64,000 nt of DNA from Hoeflea_A sp965228435 (GCA_965228435.1 OZ245818.1:124001-188000); one strand, 5' to 3'; positions 24,902 through 33,923 are shown, counted from the first letter of the stretch. The notes: a model not told the origin generated them from the sequence alone. Translations and numbers: made by a program.

Positions 24902-25850
24902 GAAATTAGACCCTCGGCATTTGGAAATCCTCGCCGCAATCGTGGACAAGGGCGGTCTCACCGAAGGTGCAATTGCCGTCGGTAAATCACAGCCCAGTGT
25001 TTCGCGAACCGTGACGCAACTCGAGGCACGCCTAGGCTTGAGTCTTTTCGAAAGCAACAAGCGCCCGCTCATGCCAACGGAATTTTGCCTGCAGTTGGCC
25101 CATTACGGGCGGACCATTTCGCAAGCAGGCCAGGCAGCCAGCGAATTTGTGACGAGGTTCAAAAGAGGAAGTGCCGGAGCGCTGAGGGTAGCCGGTTCAC
25201 CCATTTTCATGGACGGCGTGGTTTCGCCGATATTGGCCGCTTTCCAGTCGGAATATCCGGATATCCGCATTGAGCAGGGCTATGGATACGCACAGGAAAT
25301 ATTGGACCGGCTTGAGGCGGATACCCTGGATCTCGGGATAGTGCCTGTCCGCCGTCAATTGGTCTCCCGGGACATTGATGTCAGCCAGGTGCTTCCCGGC
25401 AGCAATGTGATTGCCTGCCGCGTCGGTCACCCGCTGACCAAGGTTGCCAATCTGACGCCTGAACTGATTGCCGAACAATCCTGGATCGCCCCTCCTCCAA
25501 ACAGCCCCCTTTACCATGATCTTCGTGGCGTTTTCGAAGGCATTGGTGTGGAGGATATCAAGGTGAGTTTCTCCGGCGGCACGCTTTCGTCAATTCTGAA
25601 CGTCCTTTTCGAATCGGACGCGTTGACCGTGTTGCCCTATTCCGTCGTCTACAGACTGAGGCGTCAAAACACGTTGAGTTCCCTCAAGATAGCCATCGGT
25701 GACCCCGATCGACACCTTTGTATCCTGACGTCGAAGATGGCACCGGAACTCCCCGCGCGTGCACGCTTGACCCACTATCTCAAAAGCGAGCTGTGCTCTC
25801 TGCACGACCTGATGAAACTCTACGAGCGCAATGCAAGTGTCTCAACGTGA
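24900..25850 (+). CDS. LysR family transcriptional regulator
   Basis: The 316-residue protein has the LysR winged helix (LDPRHLEILAAIVDKGGLTEGAIAVGKSQPSVSRTVTQLEARLGLSLFE, residues 2-50) and a type-2 periplasmic-binding-like effector domain starting near GALRVAGSPIFMDGVVSPILAAFQSEYPDIRIEQG. It is divergently transcribed from the hydroxyquinol operon with 99 bp between starts, and is the likely regulator, responding to a pathway intermediate. A hairpin (CGGGCC-GCA-GGCCCG, 25855-25869) follows the stop but lacks a T-run. The 273 bp from there to the next gene have no convincing ORF. Confidence 0.93.
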   Translation: MKLDPRHLEILAAIVDKGGLTEGAIAVGKSQPSVSRTVTQLEARLGLSLFESNKRPLMPTEFCLQLAHYGRTISQAGQAASEFVTRFKRGSAGALRVAGSPIFMDGVVSPILAAFQSEYPDIRIEQGYGYAQEILDRLEADTLDLGIVPVRRQLVSRDIDVSQVLPGSNVIACRVGHPLTKVANLTPELIAEQSWIAPPPNSPLYHDLRGVFEGIGVEDIKVSFSGGTLSSILNVLFESDALTVLPYSVVYRLRRQNTLSSLKIAIGDPDRHLCILTSKMAPELPARARLTHYLKSELCSLHDLMKLYERNASVST

Positions 25851-26123
25851 CGGCCGGGCCGCAGGCCCGTTCAACAGTGCGGCCCACAATTTTGAGCCCA
25901 TCGACAGGCAGTCAAACGCCCATTCGTATTAGCCGCCCTCGCCTTGGACTCACAGCACCGTGTCGCCAGAATTCCCGCCATGGTTCCAGCGGCTGGCAAG
26001 ACCGGCATTCACGGCTTCACGAATAAGCGCCCGCTTCTTTCAACAAACGAAGCGGTTGAGTGCTAATTTGATGCAGGCTAATTATATTTATAAGATCACC
26101 CGGCCAAGAAAAAACGGACGCAG

Positions 26124-26780
26124 ATGGGACACCAAGCAACTCAAGTTCGCGACGACATTGTCAACCGAGTGCTGGCACGCGAGCTCAATCCCGGGGATCG
26201 GATTGATGAGGTGGATTTAAAGGAACGCCTCTCGCTGTCGGGCACACCTATCCGAGAGGCTTTGATTCACCTCGAAGCCGAAGGGATCGTCGAACGCCGT
26301 CCACGTGGAGGCGCCCTGATTGTGTCGCTTGACCTGGAAGGTCTGATCAAGATGACCGAGGCGCTGGCGGAACTGGAAGGATCCGTTGCAGCACTCGCCA
26401 GCCGTCGCATAAACAGGACTCAGGCGAACCGCCTGGAAATGCGTGTCAAAGACTGCCTGGATCATGCGAATGGAAGTCGCAAGTTCCAAGCCAGCTATTT
26501 TGACCTGAATGTGGCCTTCCATGTCTCAATGGCAGAGGCCGCCGGGAACGAGCATATGGCCAAGTCGCTGTTCAACGTGGGAAACCGCCTGGTCGCCTAT
26601 CTGGCGACACGCCACGACCTGCCGGGTGAACCGTTGAGATCAGCGCGTGATCACCAGGCAATCTTCAGAGCTGTTCTCGATGCGGATGGTCCGAAGGCAA
26701 GGGAACTTATGATTGCCCATACTGTCTTTTCTGACGGAATGGCGTTGGATGTGACCAATGCAATCCGCCGTTGCGGCTAG
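26124..26780 (+). CDS. GntR family transcriptional regulator (FCD-type)
   Basis: The 218-residue protein has an N-terminal GntR winged helix (VRDDIVNRVLARELNPGDRIDEVDLKERLSLSGTPIREALIHLEAEGIVERRPRGGALIVSLD, residues about 6-70) and an all-helical FCD effector domain with the metal-binding pattern ASYFDLNVAFHVSMAEAAGNEHM and RSARDHQAIFRAVLDADGPKARELMIAH. FCD regulators usually sense small carboxylates. It is followed on the minus strand by the amidotransferase gene and lies next to the P450 module, which it probably controls. AT-rich tracts occur both before it (26079-26094) and between the amidotransferase and P450 genes. Confidence 0.92.
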   Translation: MGHQATQVRDDIVNRVLARELNPGDRIDEVDLKERLSLSGTPIREALIHLEAEGIVERRPRGGALIVSLDLEGLIKMTEALAELEGSVAALASRRINRTQANRLEMRVKDCLDHANGSRKFQASYFDLNVAFHVSMAEAAGNEHMAKSLFNVGNRLVAYLATRHDLPGEPLRSARDHQAIFRAVLDADGPKARELMIAHTVFSDGMALDVTNAIRRCG

Positions 26781-26935
26781 TGTCCTTGATCTGAAGTTCG
26801 CCCCATTGAGCAGCGTACTCCGAACGAACTTCAGGGTTTATCGGGACACCAGCAAGGTCATGTTACCAGCGTGGGTTTTGGATCTGAGGCACCCAAGAGC
26901 CGGCCGCAACTCAGGACAGGAGCTTCAAGTCTCAG

Positions 26936-27652
26936 TTATTCCACAGCTTGAGCTTGCTCAAAGAAACCAACGATCAAGGTGGCGAACTGGCTGTTGTTCG
27001 GGGTGTCCATGAGTGTTGCTCGCGCTCTTGAAATGACGTCAGCAGGTTTTTGATCTGCGAGTTCCTCGATCAGATCGCTCATGAATTCTGGAGTGATTTC
27101 AGGGTGGTATTGGGTGGTAAAGACCTGTTGACCAATGAAATATCCACCGACCGGACAAGACGCGGACCCTTTGTAGGTCTCGGCCCCCTCGGGCAATTCG
27201 GTGACCTGTTCGATATGTGCGGCATTCAACTTGACCGAAGAAAACACTTCATCGGCCCACGGCAAATCCCTTGAAAGTGTAATATCCGTCACGCCAAATT
27301 CCCATCCAGTGGGGTTCTGCCCGACAGATCCTCCCAGAGCGAGAGTGATGGCCTGATGGCCGAAACAAGCGCCGAATATCGGTGTTTTTGCCGCGACCGC
27401 TTCTCGCAACAAGTTGAGCAGTCGGCCGATCCAGGCGTCGGTGTCATGTACGGAGGCCGGGGAACCGGTCACGATAAGTCCATCGATGCCCTGCAAGGTT
27501 TCGGGAAACACACCGTCCTTGACGGAATAGACTACGAACTCCCAATTCGCGCGCAAGGGTGCCAGAAGTTTCTCCCACTTCACTCCGTCCTTCTGCCGCG
27601 TCTGTGCGAAGTCGCTTTCATCGGTGTTCGCCATCAGAATCGCGATTTTCAT
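26936..27652 (-). CDS. Class I glutamine amidotransferase-like gamma-glutamyl hydrolase
   Basis: The 238-residue protein is a free-standing class I glutamine amidotransferase domain. The nucleophile is Cys96 in PIFGACFGHQ, and the His and Glu of the triad lie in TTQYHPEIT near residue 190. Other family features are DGLIVTGSPASVHDTDAWIG and GWEFGVTDITLS. No synthetase domain is attached. Such proteins beside a glutamine-synthetase-like ligase act as gamma-glutamyl-amide hydrolases in putrescine (PuuD), aniline (AtdA2/TdnT) and isopropylamine (IpuF) pathways. It is divergent from the P450-ligase-ferredoxin operon, and I infer a similar role: removing the glutamyl group after oxidation. Confidence 0.85.
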   Translation of the reverse strand: MKIAILMANTDESDFAQTRQKDGVKWEKLLAPLRANWEFVVYSVKDGVFPETLQGIDGLIVTGSPASVHDTDAWIGRLLNLLREAVAAKTPIFGACFGHQAITLALGGSVGQNPTGWEFGVTDITLSRDLPWADEVFSSVKLNAAHIEQVTELPEGAETYKGSASCPVGGYFIGQQVFTTQYHPEITPEFMSDLIEELADQKPADVISRARATLMDTPNNSQFATLIVGFFEQAQAVE

Positions 27653-27733
27653 CTTTGCCTCTTTACATAATTAATGCATCTATATATATAATTATAAATT
27701 CTGTGTTTGCAACATGATTCTGAGGAGGAGCAG
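27653..27733. promoter_or_regulatory. AT-rich divergent promoter of amidotransferase and P450 genes
   Basis: This 81-bp spacer is far more AT-rich than its surroundings. It contains an alternating TA run (27681-27690) and the perfect palindrome TATAATTATA at 27687-27696. A similar TAATTATATTTATAAG tract lies 30 bp upstream of the GntR gene. Both could be operators for that regulator, but no clear -35/-10 pair was fixed. The P450 start is preceded by GAGGAG. Confidence 0.35.
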
Positions 27734-28993
27734 ATGACAGTCTGGACACCGCAAGACGACGGCTACGTCGACTTGTCCAGCCACGACGTCTTTGCACGGG
27801 GAGCTCCGCACAATACGTTTGCACGGCTGCGGCAAGAGGAGCCGCTCGGCTGGCAGGATTGGGATGGCGGCAAGGGTTTCTGGAACGTGGTGCGCCACAA
27901 GGACATTCTGGAACTGAACCGCAACACGGAACTGATGTCCTCTGCCCAGGGGATCCGGATGGAAGATCAAAGCCATGAGGAATACATGGCCCGTCGTACC
28001 TTCCAGGAAACTGACCCCCCTGAACACATGAAGACCAGGATCAAGGTCGCCAAGGCGTTTTCCAAACCCGTGGTTGCCGGGTTCGGTGATCAGATCCGCG
28101 ACCTTTGCCATTCGATTCTGGATGAGGCACTTGAAAAGGGCGAGTTTGACGCCACGAAGGAAATCGCTCGCAAACTGCCAATGCTGATGCTGGGTCGGAT
28201 TATTGGAACTCCGGACGAAGACCTGCCGTGGCTCGTTAAAAAGGGCGATGAGCTCATTGCAAATACCGATCCGGATTTCACCGACTTCGTCCTGGACAAG
28301 ATGGACACTGACAAGTACCGGTTGATGCCCTTCAACAGCCCCGCTGGTGGTGAACTGTTTGACTATGCCAAACGGCTGATGGAGGAAAAAAACCGAAAAG
28401 GTGATACCGATGGGGTTCTGCATCTGATCTTGCAGCCGGGGCCGGATGGATCAGTCATGCCCGAAGTCGAATTCCGCAACTTCTTCTGCCTTTTGGTGGC
28501 AGCGGGGAATGACACAACCCGATATTCGATTGCTGCGGGCATTCAAGCCATGGCGCATCAACAGGAGCTTCTGAGCCAGATGCAGGCCGGTGGCGACATC
28601 TGGGAAACCGCACCTGATGAGATCATCCGGTGGGCTACTCCAGCCCTTTACTTCCGGCGCACGGCCACCCGTGACTTCGAGATGCACGGGAAGACAGTGA
28701 AGGAAGGAGACAAGGTCCTCTTGTGGTGGTCTTCCGGCAATCGTGATGAAGAGGCGTTTGAAGACCCATTCCGTGTCAACCTGTTCCGAACGCCGAACCG
28801 CCATGTCAGCTTTGGCCAGGGCGGGCCGCACGTCTGTCTCGGGATGCACCTGGCCCGGCTCGAAATCAAGATCCTTTTCCAGGAATTGGCCATGCGCATC
28901 AACGCGATTGAGCCCGCAGGAGAGCACAAGTTCCTCCGATCCAATTTTGTCGGTGGTATTAAGCAATTGCCTGTCAAAATAACCGCCGCCTAA
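27734..28993 (+). CDS. Cytochrome P450 monooxygenase
   Basis: The ATG at 27734 follows GAGGAG by about 6 nt, giving 419 residues; the frame is open 9 codons earlier from a TTG. P450 hallmarks are present: I-helix AAGNDTTRYSIAAG (oxygen-activating acid and Thr pair), the K-helix EIIRWATPALYFRRTA with ExxR, and the haem loop VSFGQGGPHVCLGMHLARLE with the axial Cys at about residue 368. It is soluble, as bacterial class I P450s are, and needs a ferredoxin; one is encoded 1.4 kb downstream in the same operon. Lying between an amidotransferase and a glutamine-synthetase-like ligase, its substrate may be a gamma-glutamylated amine. No sequence feature fixes the CYP family. Confidence 0.95.
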   Translation: MTVWTPQDDGYVDLSSHDVFARGAPHNTFARLRQEEPLGWQDWDGGKGFWNVVRHKDILELNRNTELMSSAQGIRMEDQSHEEYMARRTFQETDPPEHMKTRIKVAKAFSKPVVAGFGDQIRDLCHSILDEALEKGEFDATKEIARKLPMLMLGRIIGTPDEDLPWLVKKGDELIANTDPDFTDFVLDKMDTDKYRLMPFNSPAGGELFDYAKRLMEEKNRKGDTDGVLHLILQPGPDGSVMPEVEFRNFFCLLVAAGNDTTRYSIAAGIQAMAHQQELLSQMQAGGDIWETAPDEIIRWATPALYFRRTATRDFEMHGKTVKEGDKVLLWWSSGNRDEEAFEDPFRVNLFRTPNRHVSFGQGGPHVCLGMHLARLEIKILFQELAMRINAIEPAGEHKFLRSNFVGGIKQLPVKITAA

Positions 28994-29052
28994 CCCATTA
29001 ATCTGACGCCAGGGTGCCGGTCCTAGCACCCCGGAAAAGCAGGGAGAGAATT

Positions 29053-30339
29053 ATGAACGATCGTTTGCGCGCGATGTTTTGCGATCACTTGTCAATCGTA
29101 CGTGGCAAATATCTGCCTGCTTCGAAAGCGGGCGATGATGAGACACGCTTCTGCCGTTCCACCTTCGGTGTGCATTTCGACAAAGACTTGCTGCCATCGC
29201 CGGGCTCGATGATGCTCGACGGCCTTCCAGATATGGAACTGCGATGGAACGAAGCGGATGTCCGCGAAGGCTGGGAACCCCATACCAAGGTCGTTATCGG
29301 CAATCTTTTTGACCAGGAAGGCGAACCGCTCGGACAGTGCGCTCGTGGCGCTCTGAGGCGCGCGGTCGCTGCCTGGCAGGCCCATGGTTTCACACCGAAG
29401 GTCGGGATAGAGCTGGAGGCTTTTGCGTTGCAGCGCAACGAGGACGGTGGGTTGGTGCCCTATGACAGTCACGGGGTCGTCTATGGAACAGGACCGTTTA
29501 CCGATCCCCTGCGTTTCACCGATGCCATATGGGCAAAGGCCGAGGAGCTCGGCTTCCATCTGGACATGATAACGGCTGAGTACGACAGTCCCCAGTTCGA
29601 GTTCACCCTCACTTTCGACGAAGCGCTGAAGGCTACAGACGACATCGTGCTGTTTCGGCAGATGGCCCGCGAAATCGCTTATGAAAAGGGAATTTATCTG
29701 ACCTTCATGCCCAAGCCGATCGAAGAAGCAGGGGGCAGCGGAATGCACCTGAATTTCTCGTTCGCAAACAACAAGGGACAAAACGCCTTCGACAACGGCC
29801 CCGTTGGTGGACCCGATAAGCTGAACGACCTGGCGCGCGCTTGTATTGCCGGCCTCGTGCATCACCACAAGGGGCTCGCAGGTCTGTTGGCCCCGAGTTC
29901 AAACTCGTACCGCCGCCTGACTCCGGGCTCGCTGTCGGGATACTGGAAAAACTGGGGTGGTGACCACCGCAATGTCACCACGCGGGTTTCCGGAGAAGGC
30001 GGCCAAAAGACCCGGCTTGAGCACCGGATGGCAGATGCTTCGGCCAATGTCTACACCGCGGTTGCTGCAGTGCTGCAAGCCTCTCGCCTTGGATATGAAA
30101 ACAAGTATGCGCTGATTGCCAAGGAAACGGGCGACGGGTTCGAAACAAATGACGCGACCGAAGGCACCGCAACTGATCTTGCAAGTGCGATGGCGGATCT
30201 TAAGGCCGATACGGCACTGACAACCGCCGTAGGGCAGGACCTTGTCGACAATCAAATCTTCATGCGTCTGGCCGAGGTCGAGAAAACCGCAAACTTGAGC
30301 ATCGAAGAGCAGCGCAACTTTTACGCCTTCTATATTTGA
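29053..30339 (+). CDS. Glutamine-synthetase-like gamma-glutamylamide ligase
   Basis: The ATG at 29053, behind GGGAGAG, gives 428 residues. The GS fold is clear: TPKVGIELEAFALQ (metal-binding Glu), MITAEYDSPQFEFTLTF, EEAGGSGMHLNFSF (glutamate/ATP loop His), SSNSYRRLTPGSLSGYWKNWGGDHRNVTTRV and TRLEHRMADASANVYTAVAAVL. It is shorter than GlnA (about 470) and lacks the adenylylation-site context, which fits PuuA/IpuC/AtdA1-type ligases that join glutamate to an amine with ATP. It lies between the P450 and ferredoxin genes, so ligation and hydroxylation are probably coupled steps of one pathway. The amine is unknown. Confidence 0.9.
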   Translation: MNDRLRAMFCDHLSIVRGKYLPASKAGDDETRFCRSTFGVHFDKDLLPSPGSMMLDGLPDMELRWNEADVREGWEPHTKVVIGNLFDQEGEPLGQCARGALRRAVAAWQAHGFTPKVGIELEAFALQRNEDGGLVPYDSHGVVYGTGPFTDPLRFTDAIWAKAEELGFHLDMITAEYDSPQFEFTLTFDEALKATDDIVLFRQMAREIAYEKGIYLTFMPKPIEEAGGSGMHLNFSFANNKGQNAFDNGPVGGPDKLNDLARACIAGLVHHHKGLAGLLAPSSNSYRRLTPGSLSGYWKNWGGDHRNVTTRVSGEGGQKTRLEHRMADASANVYTAVAAVLQASRLGYENKYALIAKETGDGFETNDATEGTATDLASAMADLKADTALTTAVGQDLVDNQIFMRLAEVEKTANLSIEEQRNFYAFYI

Positions 30340-30349
30340 GGAAATGACG

Positions 30350-30661
30350 ATGAAAGCGACATGGGTTTTGCCAGACGGGAGCGAACGCACGGCGGACGTG
30401 GCGGAAGGAACCAACTTGTTGGAAGCGGCCGTCGCCAACAATGTGGTTGGGGTGATTGGCGAATGCGGAGGCAGCCTGAGTTGCGCAACGTGCCACGTGG
30501 TTGTGGATCCTGATTGGCAAGCCAAGTCTGGTGAGGTGGGTGACTTCGAAGACTCGATGTTGGATGTGACGGAAGCGGAGCGTCAGGAGACCTCTCGCCT
30601 GTCGTGCCAGATTGTCATGTCGTCCGAACTGGATGGGATTCGGTTGATCGTCCCCCAATAG
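30350..30661 (+). CDS. [2Fe-2S] ferredoxin (adrenodoxin/putidaredoxin type)
   Basis: The start at 30350 is chosen because GAGGA lies 7 nt upstream; an ATG two codons earlier is possible. The 103-residue protein has the cluster ligands CGGSLSCATCH (C-x5-C-x2-C) and a fourth Cys in RLSCQIVMS. This is the adrenodoxin-like class that supplies electrons to bacterial P450s. It starts 10 nt after the ligase stop and closes the P450 operon. No ferredoxin reductase gene is nearby, so an unlinked reductase must serve it. Confidence 0.93.
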   Translation: MKATWVLPDGSERTADVAEGTNLLEAAVANNVVGVIGECGGSLSCATCHVVVDPDWQAKSGEVGDFEDSMLDVTEAERQETSRLSCQIVMSSELDGIRLIVPQ

Positions 30662-30826
30662 AAGCAGGCGATTTGAAGTTGGCAGAACGGCTTCATGGTG
30701 TCTGCAAATGCCGGAAGCCCATTATAAAACAAGCCTTGAAGTCATCCGTTGAAATGACTGTTTGTCCAGATAAGCAACGAATCGTGTGGCCCAATCTTGG
30801 CTGGGACGATTATGCCATGACGCCAC

Positions 30827-31825
30827 TTAGCTGGAAACGTCCGAGACACTGCCTCTTTGGATCAGTTCCGGCGCCTTGTTGACTAAGGTTTCGCCGGCGA
30901 CCGCCTGCTCCCGCGACAGAACTTCCAAGGCATGGGATCCCAGTTCATAAAGCGGCATGGAGACCGTTGTCAGCGGTGTGCTAAGCACATCGGCAAAGGG
31001 AACGTCGTGGACGGCAATTAGCGAAACATCCTCCGGCACACGCAGGCCTGCGCAGTTCAAACCACGCAGGGCGCCGATCGCTGACAGGACGTTGAAACAC
31101 ACTATGGCGGTAGATGCCGGCTCCCGCGCCATCAGCTCAGCCAAAGCAGCCTCACCGCCATCCATATCCGATGGCGCAAAAACGACGGCGGATTCGCCGA
31201 GCCCGGCAGCGGCGAGAGCCGAACGCCAACCCTGAAGACGGCGTTCGGTAAACCGCATGCCCTTCGCTGTCGCAATACAGGCGATCCTGGAATGGCCGTG
31301 TTCGATCAGGTGTTCGGTTGCAATGCGCGCAGCATCCTCATCGGGCAAGCTGATCAAGTGGGCATCAAGCTCAAGGTCAGCTTGCAGTAGAATTGTTGGC
31401 ACTTTGCGCGCGGCGGCGCGGGCAATCACCGAATCAGAAACCTCGCCTGCCGCCTGGATGATAAGACCTTCCAGAGCCCCACCTGCGATCAGGGTCGCCA
31501 TCCGCTGTGCGCTTTCCTCGCCCATCGTTGAATCGAAGACCAGCAGCGCTTTGCCGTTTTTCACAGCCGCTGCCTGGGCGCCGCGCAGGATCTCCGTATA
31601 GACCGGATTCGTGATGTCATTCAGAAGAATGCCGATGAGTCCGGAACGGGCGGACCGCAATGACTTGGCCGCGATATTCGGCGAATAGTCAAGCGCCGTA
31701 ATGGCTTCGAGCACCCGCTCACGCGTCTCTTTGCCGACACGCAGTGTCGGATCCTTGTTGATCACACGCGAAACCACGGCGGAAGAAACGCCGGCGGCCT
31801 TGGCAATATCAGCGAGTTTCGCCAC
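30827..31825 (-). CDS. LacI family transcriptional regulator (regulates CoA-transferase operon)
   Basis: The GTG at 31825 is favoured because AAGGAG lies 6 nt upstream and the product then begins MAKLADIAKAAGVSSAVVSR, the LacI helix-turn-helix. The 332-residue protein has the hinge DYSPNIAAKSLRSARSGLIGILLNDITNPVYTEILRGAQAAAV and the periplasmic-binding-like effector domain to the end. It is divergent from the CaiB-type gene, with the operator TGGTAAATCGTATTACCA between them. A 17/18 copy of that operator precedes the operon at 46875, so this protein probably controls both. A TTTACC-N17-TATACT promoter for the regulator overlaps the operator, consistent with autorepression. Confidence 0.93.
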   Translation of the reverse strand: MAKLADIAKAAGVSSAVVSRVINKDPTLRVGKETRERVLEAITALDYSPNIAAKSLRSARSGLIGILLNDITNPVYTEILRGAQAAAVKNGKALLVFDSTMGEESAQRMATLIAGGALEGLIIQAAGEVSDSVIARAAARKVPTILLQADLELDAHLISLPDEDAARIATEHLIEHGHSRIACIATAKGMRFTERRLQGWRSALAAAGLGESAVVFAPSDMDGGEAALAELMAREPASTAIVCFNVLSAIGALRGLNCAGLRVPEDVSLIAVHDVPFADVLSTPLTTVSMPLYELGSHALEVLSREQAVAGETLVNKAPELIQRGSVSDVSS

Positions 31826-31896
31826 CTGGTCTCCTTTCCAAGCAAGCTTACGATCACCAGCACGCTTGACAAGGAGTATATTCTGATAGCAAGGTT

Positions 31897-31914
31897 TGGT
31901 AAATCGTATTACCA
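31897..31914. promoter_or_regulatory. LacI-family operator (site 1)
   Basis: TGGTAAATCGTATTACCA is a near-palindrome with the central CG typical of LacI-family operators. It is situated 27 bp before the CaiB-type start and 71 bp before the LacI start. The core recurs with 17 of 18 identities at 46905-46922 upstream of another operon. Confidence 0.75.
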
Positions 31915-31941
31915 ACTGAAAATCATGGGCAGGAGGAGAAC

Positions 31942-33132
31942 ATGTCTACCCAACCGAGCTCGGCACTCGAAGGCATTCGCGTTCTCGATTTCACGCAGAT
32001 GATGCTCGGCCCACTTTGCACGCAGACGCTGGCGGATATGGGTGCGGACGTCTTGAAGATCGAACGCCCGGGAAAGGGCGAATGGATGCGTTCGATGCCA
32101 ATGATCGGCGAGTTGGTAGGCGGCGACAGCGCCGCCTTTCATGCATTCAACCGCAACAAGCGCTCGGTCACGGTTGACCTAAAAAGCCCGGAGGGGCGCG
32201 AGGCTTTGCTGGAGATGTCCAAATACTGCGATGTCGTTGTCGAGAACTTCCGCTCAGGTGTCATGGACCGGCTCGGTCTGGGCTATGACGACTTCAAAGC
32301 CGCCAACCCCAAAATCATCTATGCCAGCGGCTCGGGCTGGGGTTCCGACAGCTATCTGGCCGAAAAGGGAATGCCGGGGCAGGATCTGCTCGTCCAGGCG
32401 ATGTCGGGCGTGATGATGAATACCGGGCGGCGCGATGACCCACCTACAAATTGCGGAACGCCGATTGCCGATTTCGCCGCAAGTCAGGCACTTGCCATCG
32501 GCATACTTGGCGCGATTGTGGCGCGCGATAAACACGGCATCGGTCAGCGGGTTGAAACAAATTTGTATCAGGCGACGCTGAACGCCATGGCGCAGGAGAA
32601 TTTCGCGATCATGAATCAGAAGATCACCCTCGAACGATCCGTAGCGGGCATCGCTTCGGCATGGAATGACGTGCCCTACGGGCCGCATCCCACCTCGGAC
32701 GGATGGGTCGCGATCGCCATGTGTCCGCTGGACAAGCTGGCCGAGCTTCTGAAGGACCCGGGGTTGGCCGAGATGGACCCGTGGGAAGAACGCGATGCCG
32801 CCAAGCTTCGAATTGACGAAAGCACACGCTCATCCACGACTGCGGATTTGCTGGATGTACTGGGTGCAGCCGATGTCTGGTGCGCGCCGGTGCGGACCTG
32901 TGACGAAGCCCTGGAAGACGCCCGTACGCGCGAACCGCACCGGCTTGTCGAGATGGATCACCCGAAGGCCGGCAAGATCACCACCATCGCGAACCCGATC
33001 CACCTCTCCGAGACGCCCGTTTCCCTACGACAGGTGCCGCCGCAGGTGGGTGAACATACCGACGAGGTCATCGGTGAGGTTTTGGGGCGGGAACGACTTG
33101 CCGAGTTGCGCGCATCAGGAGCCTTGGGATGA
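31942..33132 (+). CDS. CaiB/BaiF family class III CoA-transferase
   Basis: The 396-residue protein has class III CoA-transferase features: LEGIRVLDFTQMMLGPLCTQTLADMGADVLKIERPGKGEWMR, NRNKRSVTVDLKSPEGREAL, VVENFRSGVMDRLGLGYDD and GHGIGQRVETNLYQATL. Asp177 in GTPIADFAASQALA aligns by eye with the acyl-carrying Asp of CaiB and formyl-CoA transferase. It moves CoA between carboxylic acids. It overlaps the enoyl-CoA hydratase start by 4 nt and heads the operon CoA-transferase, hydratase, metallo-hydrolase, dehydrogenase. Repression by the adjacent LacI protein is likely from the operator just upstream. Confidence 0.93.
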   Translation: MSTQPSSALEGIRVLDFTQMMLGPLCTQTLADMGADVLKIERPGKGEWMRSMPMIGELVGGDSAAFHAFNRNKRSVTVDLKSPEGREALLEMSKYCDVVVENFRSGVMDRLGLGYDDFKAANPKIIYASGSGWGSDSYLAEKGMPGQDLLVQAMSGVMMNTGRRDDPPTNCGTPIADFAASQALAIGILGAIVARDKHGIGQRVETNLYQATLNAMAQENFAIMNQKITLERSVAGIASAWNDVPYGPHPTSDGWVAIAMCPLDKLAELLKDPGLAEMDPWEERDAAKLRIDESTRSSTTADLLDVLGAADVWCAPVRTCDEALEDARTREPHRLVEMDHPKAGKITTIANPIHLSETPVSLRQVPPQVGEHTDEVIGEVLGRERLAELRASGALG

Positions 33133-33923
33133 GCGAAGAACGCCTCCACCCCAATCTGGTTCTGGAACGCCAGGGTACGATCGAGATCCTTCGGGTCGAC
33201 CGCGAGGAGGCGCTGGGGGCGCTGAATTTCGAGATCCAGGCGGCCCTTGGCGATTACGCGAACAGCCTCCCCGAGCGCAAGGACGAAGTGCGGGTCTTGA
33301 TCCTGACCGGTACCGGCCGTGGCTTCGTGGCAGGCGCGGATATCGCCGGCTATCACGGCGCTGATCAGGTAACCTTTGACAACTTTCAGCGGCGGTCGCG
33401 CCAGACATTTGACGCCGTGGCGAACCTGCCACAGGCGACCATCTGCGCAGTGAACGGCTACGCGCTGGGTGGCGGGTTTGAACTCGCAATGTGTTGCGAT
33501 TTCATACTCGTCAATGAGAAAACAAAGCTTGGCTTGCCCGAGATAAAACTCGGGCTCCTCCCGGGAGGGGGTGGAACGCAGCGCCTACCCCGCTTGATGG
33601 GACCGATGCGCGCCAAACAAATGTTGATGACTGGGCGCATGATCACGGCGCAGGAGGCCGTAGAATACGGCGTGGCCCTGGAGACCTGCGCGCCCGATGC
33701 ACTGATGCCGCGTGCCCTTGAATTTGCCCGGGAACTGACCGGCATGGCCCCGGTCGCGCTTCGGGAAGCCAAGCGGGTCGTCGATGATGGCCTGGATAGT
33801 GCGCTTTCCGCAGGATTAACGATGGAACAGCGCGTTCTTGGCACGCTTTTCGCAACACGGGACGGTAAGGAAGGCATAGCTGCGTTCATGGAAAAACGCG
33901 AACCGGAATTTGAGGGGAAGTAG
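33129..33923 (+). CDS. Enoyl-CoA hydratase/isomerase family protein
   Basis: The 264-residue crotonase-fold protein has GRGFVAGADIAGY (oxyanion hole), AVNGYALGGGFELAMCCDF (first catalytic Glu) and LGLPEIKLGLLPGGGGTQRLPRLMG (second catalytic Glu). Both glutamates expected of a true hydratase are present. It adds water to a 2,3-unsaturated acyl-CoA. The gene is translationally coupled to the CoA-transferase (ATGA overlap) and directly precedes the metallo-hydrolase gene. Confidence 0.92.
   Translation: MSEERLHPNLVLERQGTIEILRVDREEALGALNFEIQAALGDYANSLPERKDEVRVLILTGTGRGFVAGADIAGYHGADQVTFDNFQRRSRQTFDAVANLPQATICAVNGYALGGGFELAMCCDFILVNEKTKLGLPEIKLGLLPGGGGTQRLPRLMGPMRAKQMLMTGRMITAQEAVEYGVALETCAPDALMPRALEFARELTGMAPVALREAKRVVDDGLDSALSAGLTMEQRVLGTLFATRDGKEGIAAFMEKREPEFEGK

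Noticed and set aside
25950..26039. A 29-codon minus-strand stretch reading LIREAVNAGLASRWNHGG
   Set aside because: It looks protein-like and could be the tail of a decayed gene, but it is too short, is closed by stops on both sides and cannot be assigned.
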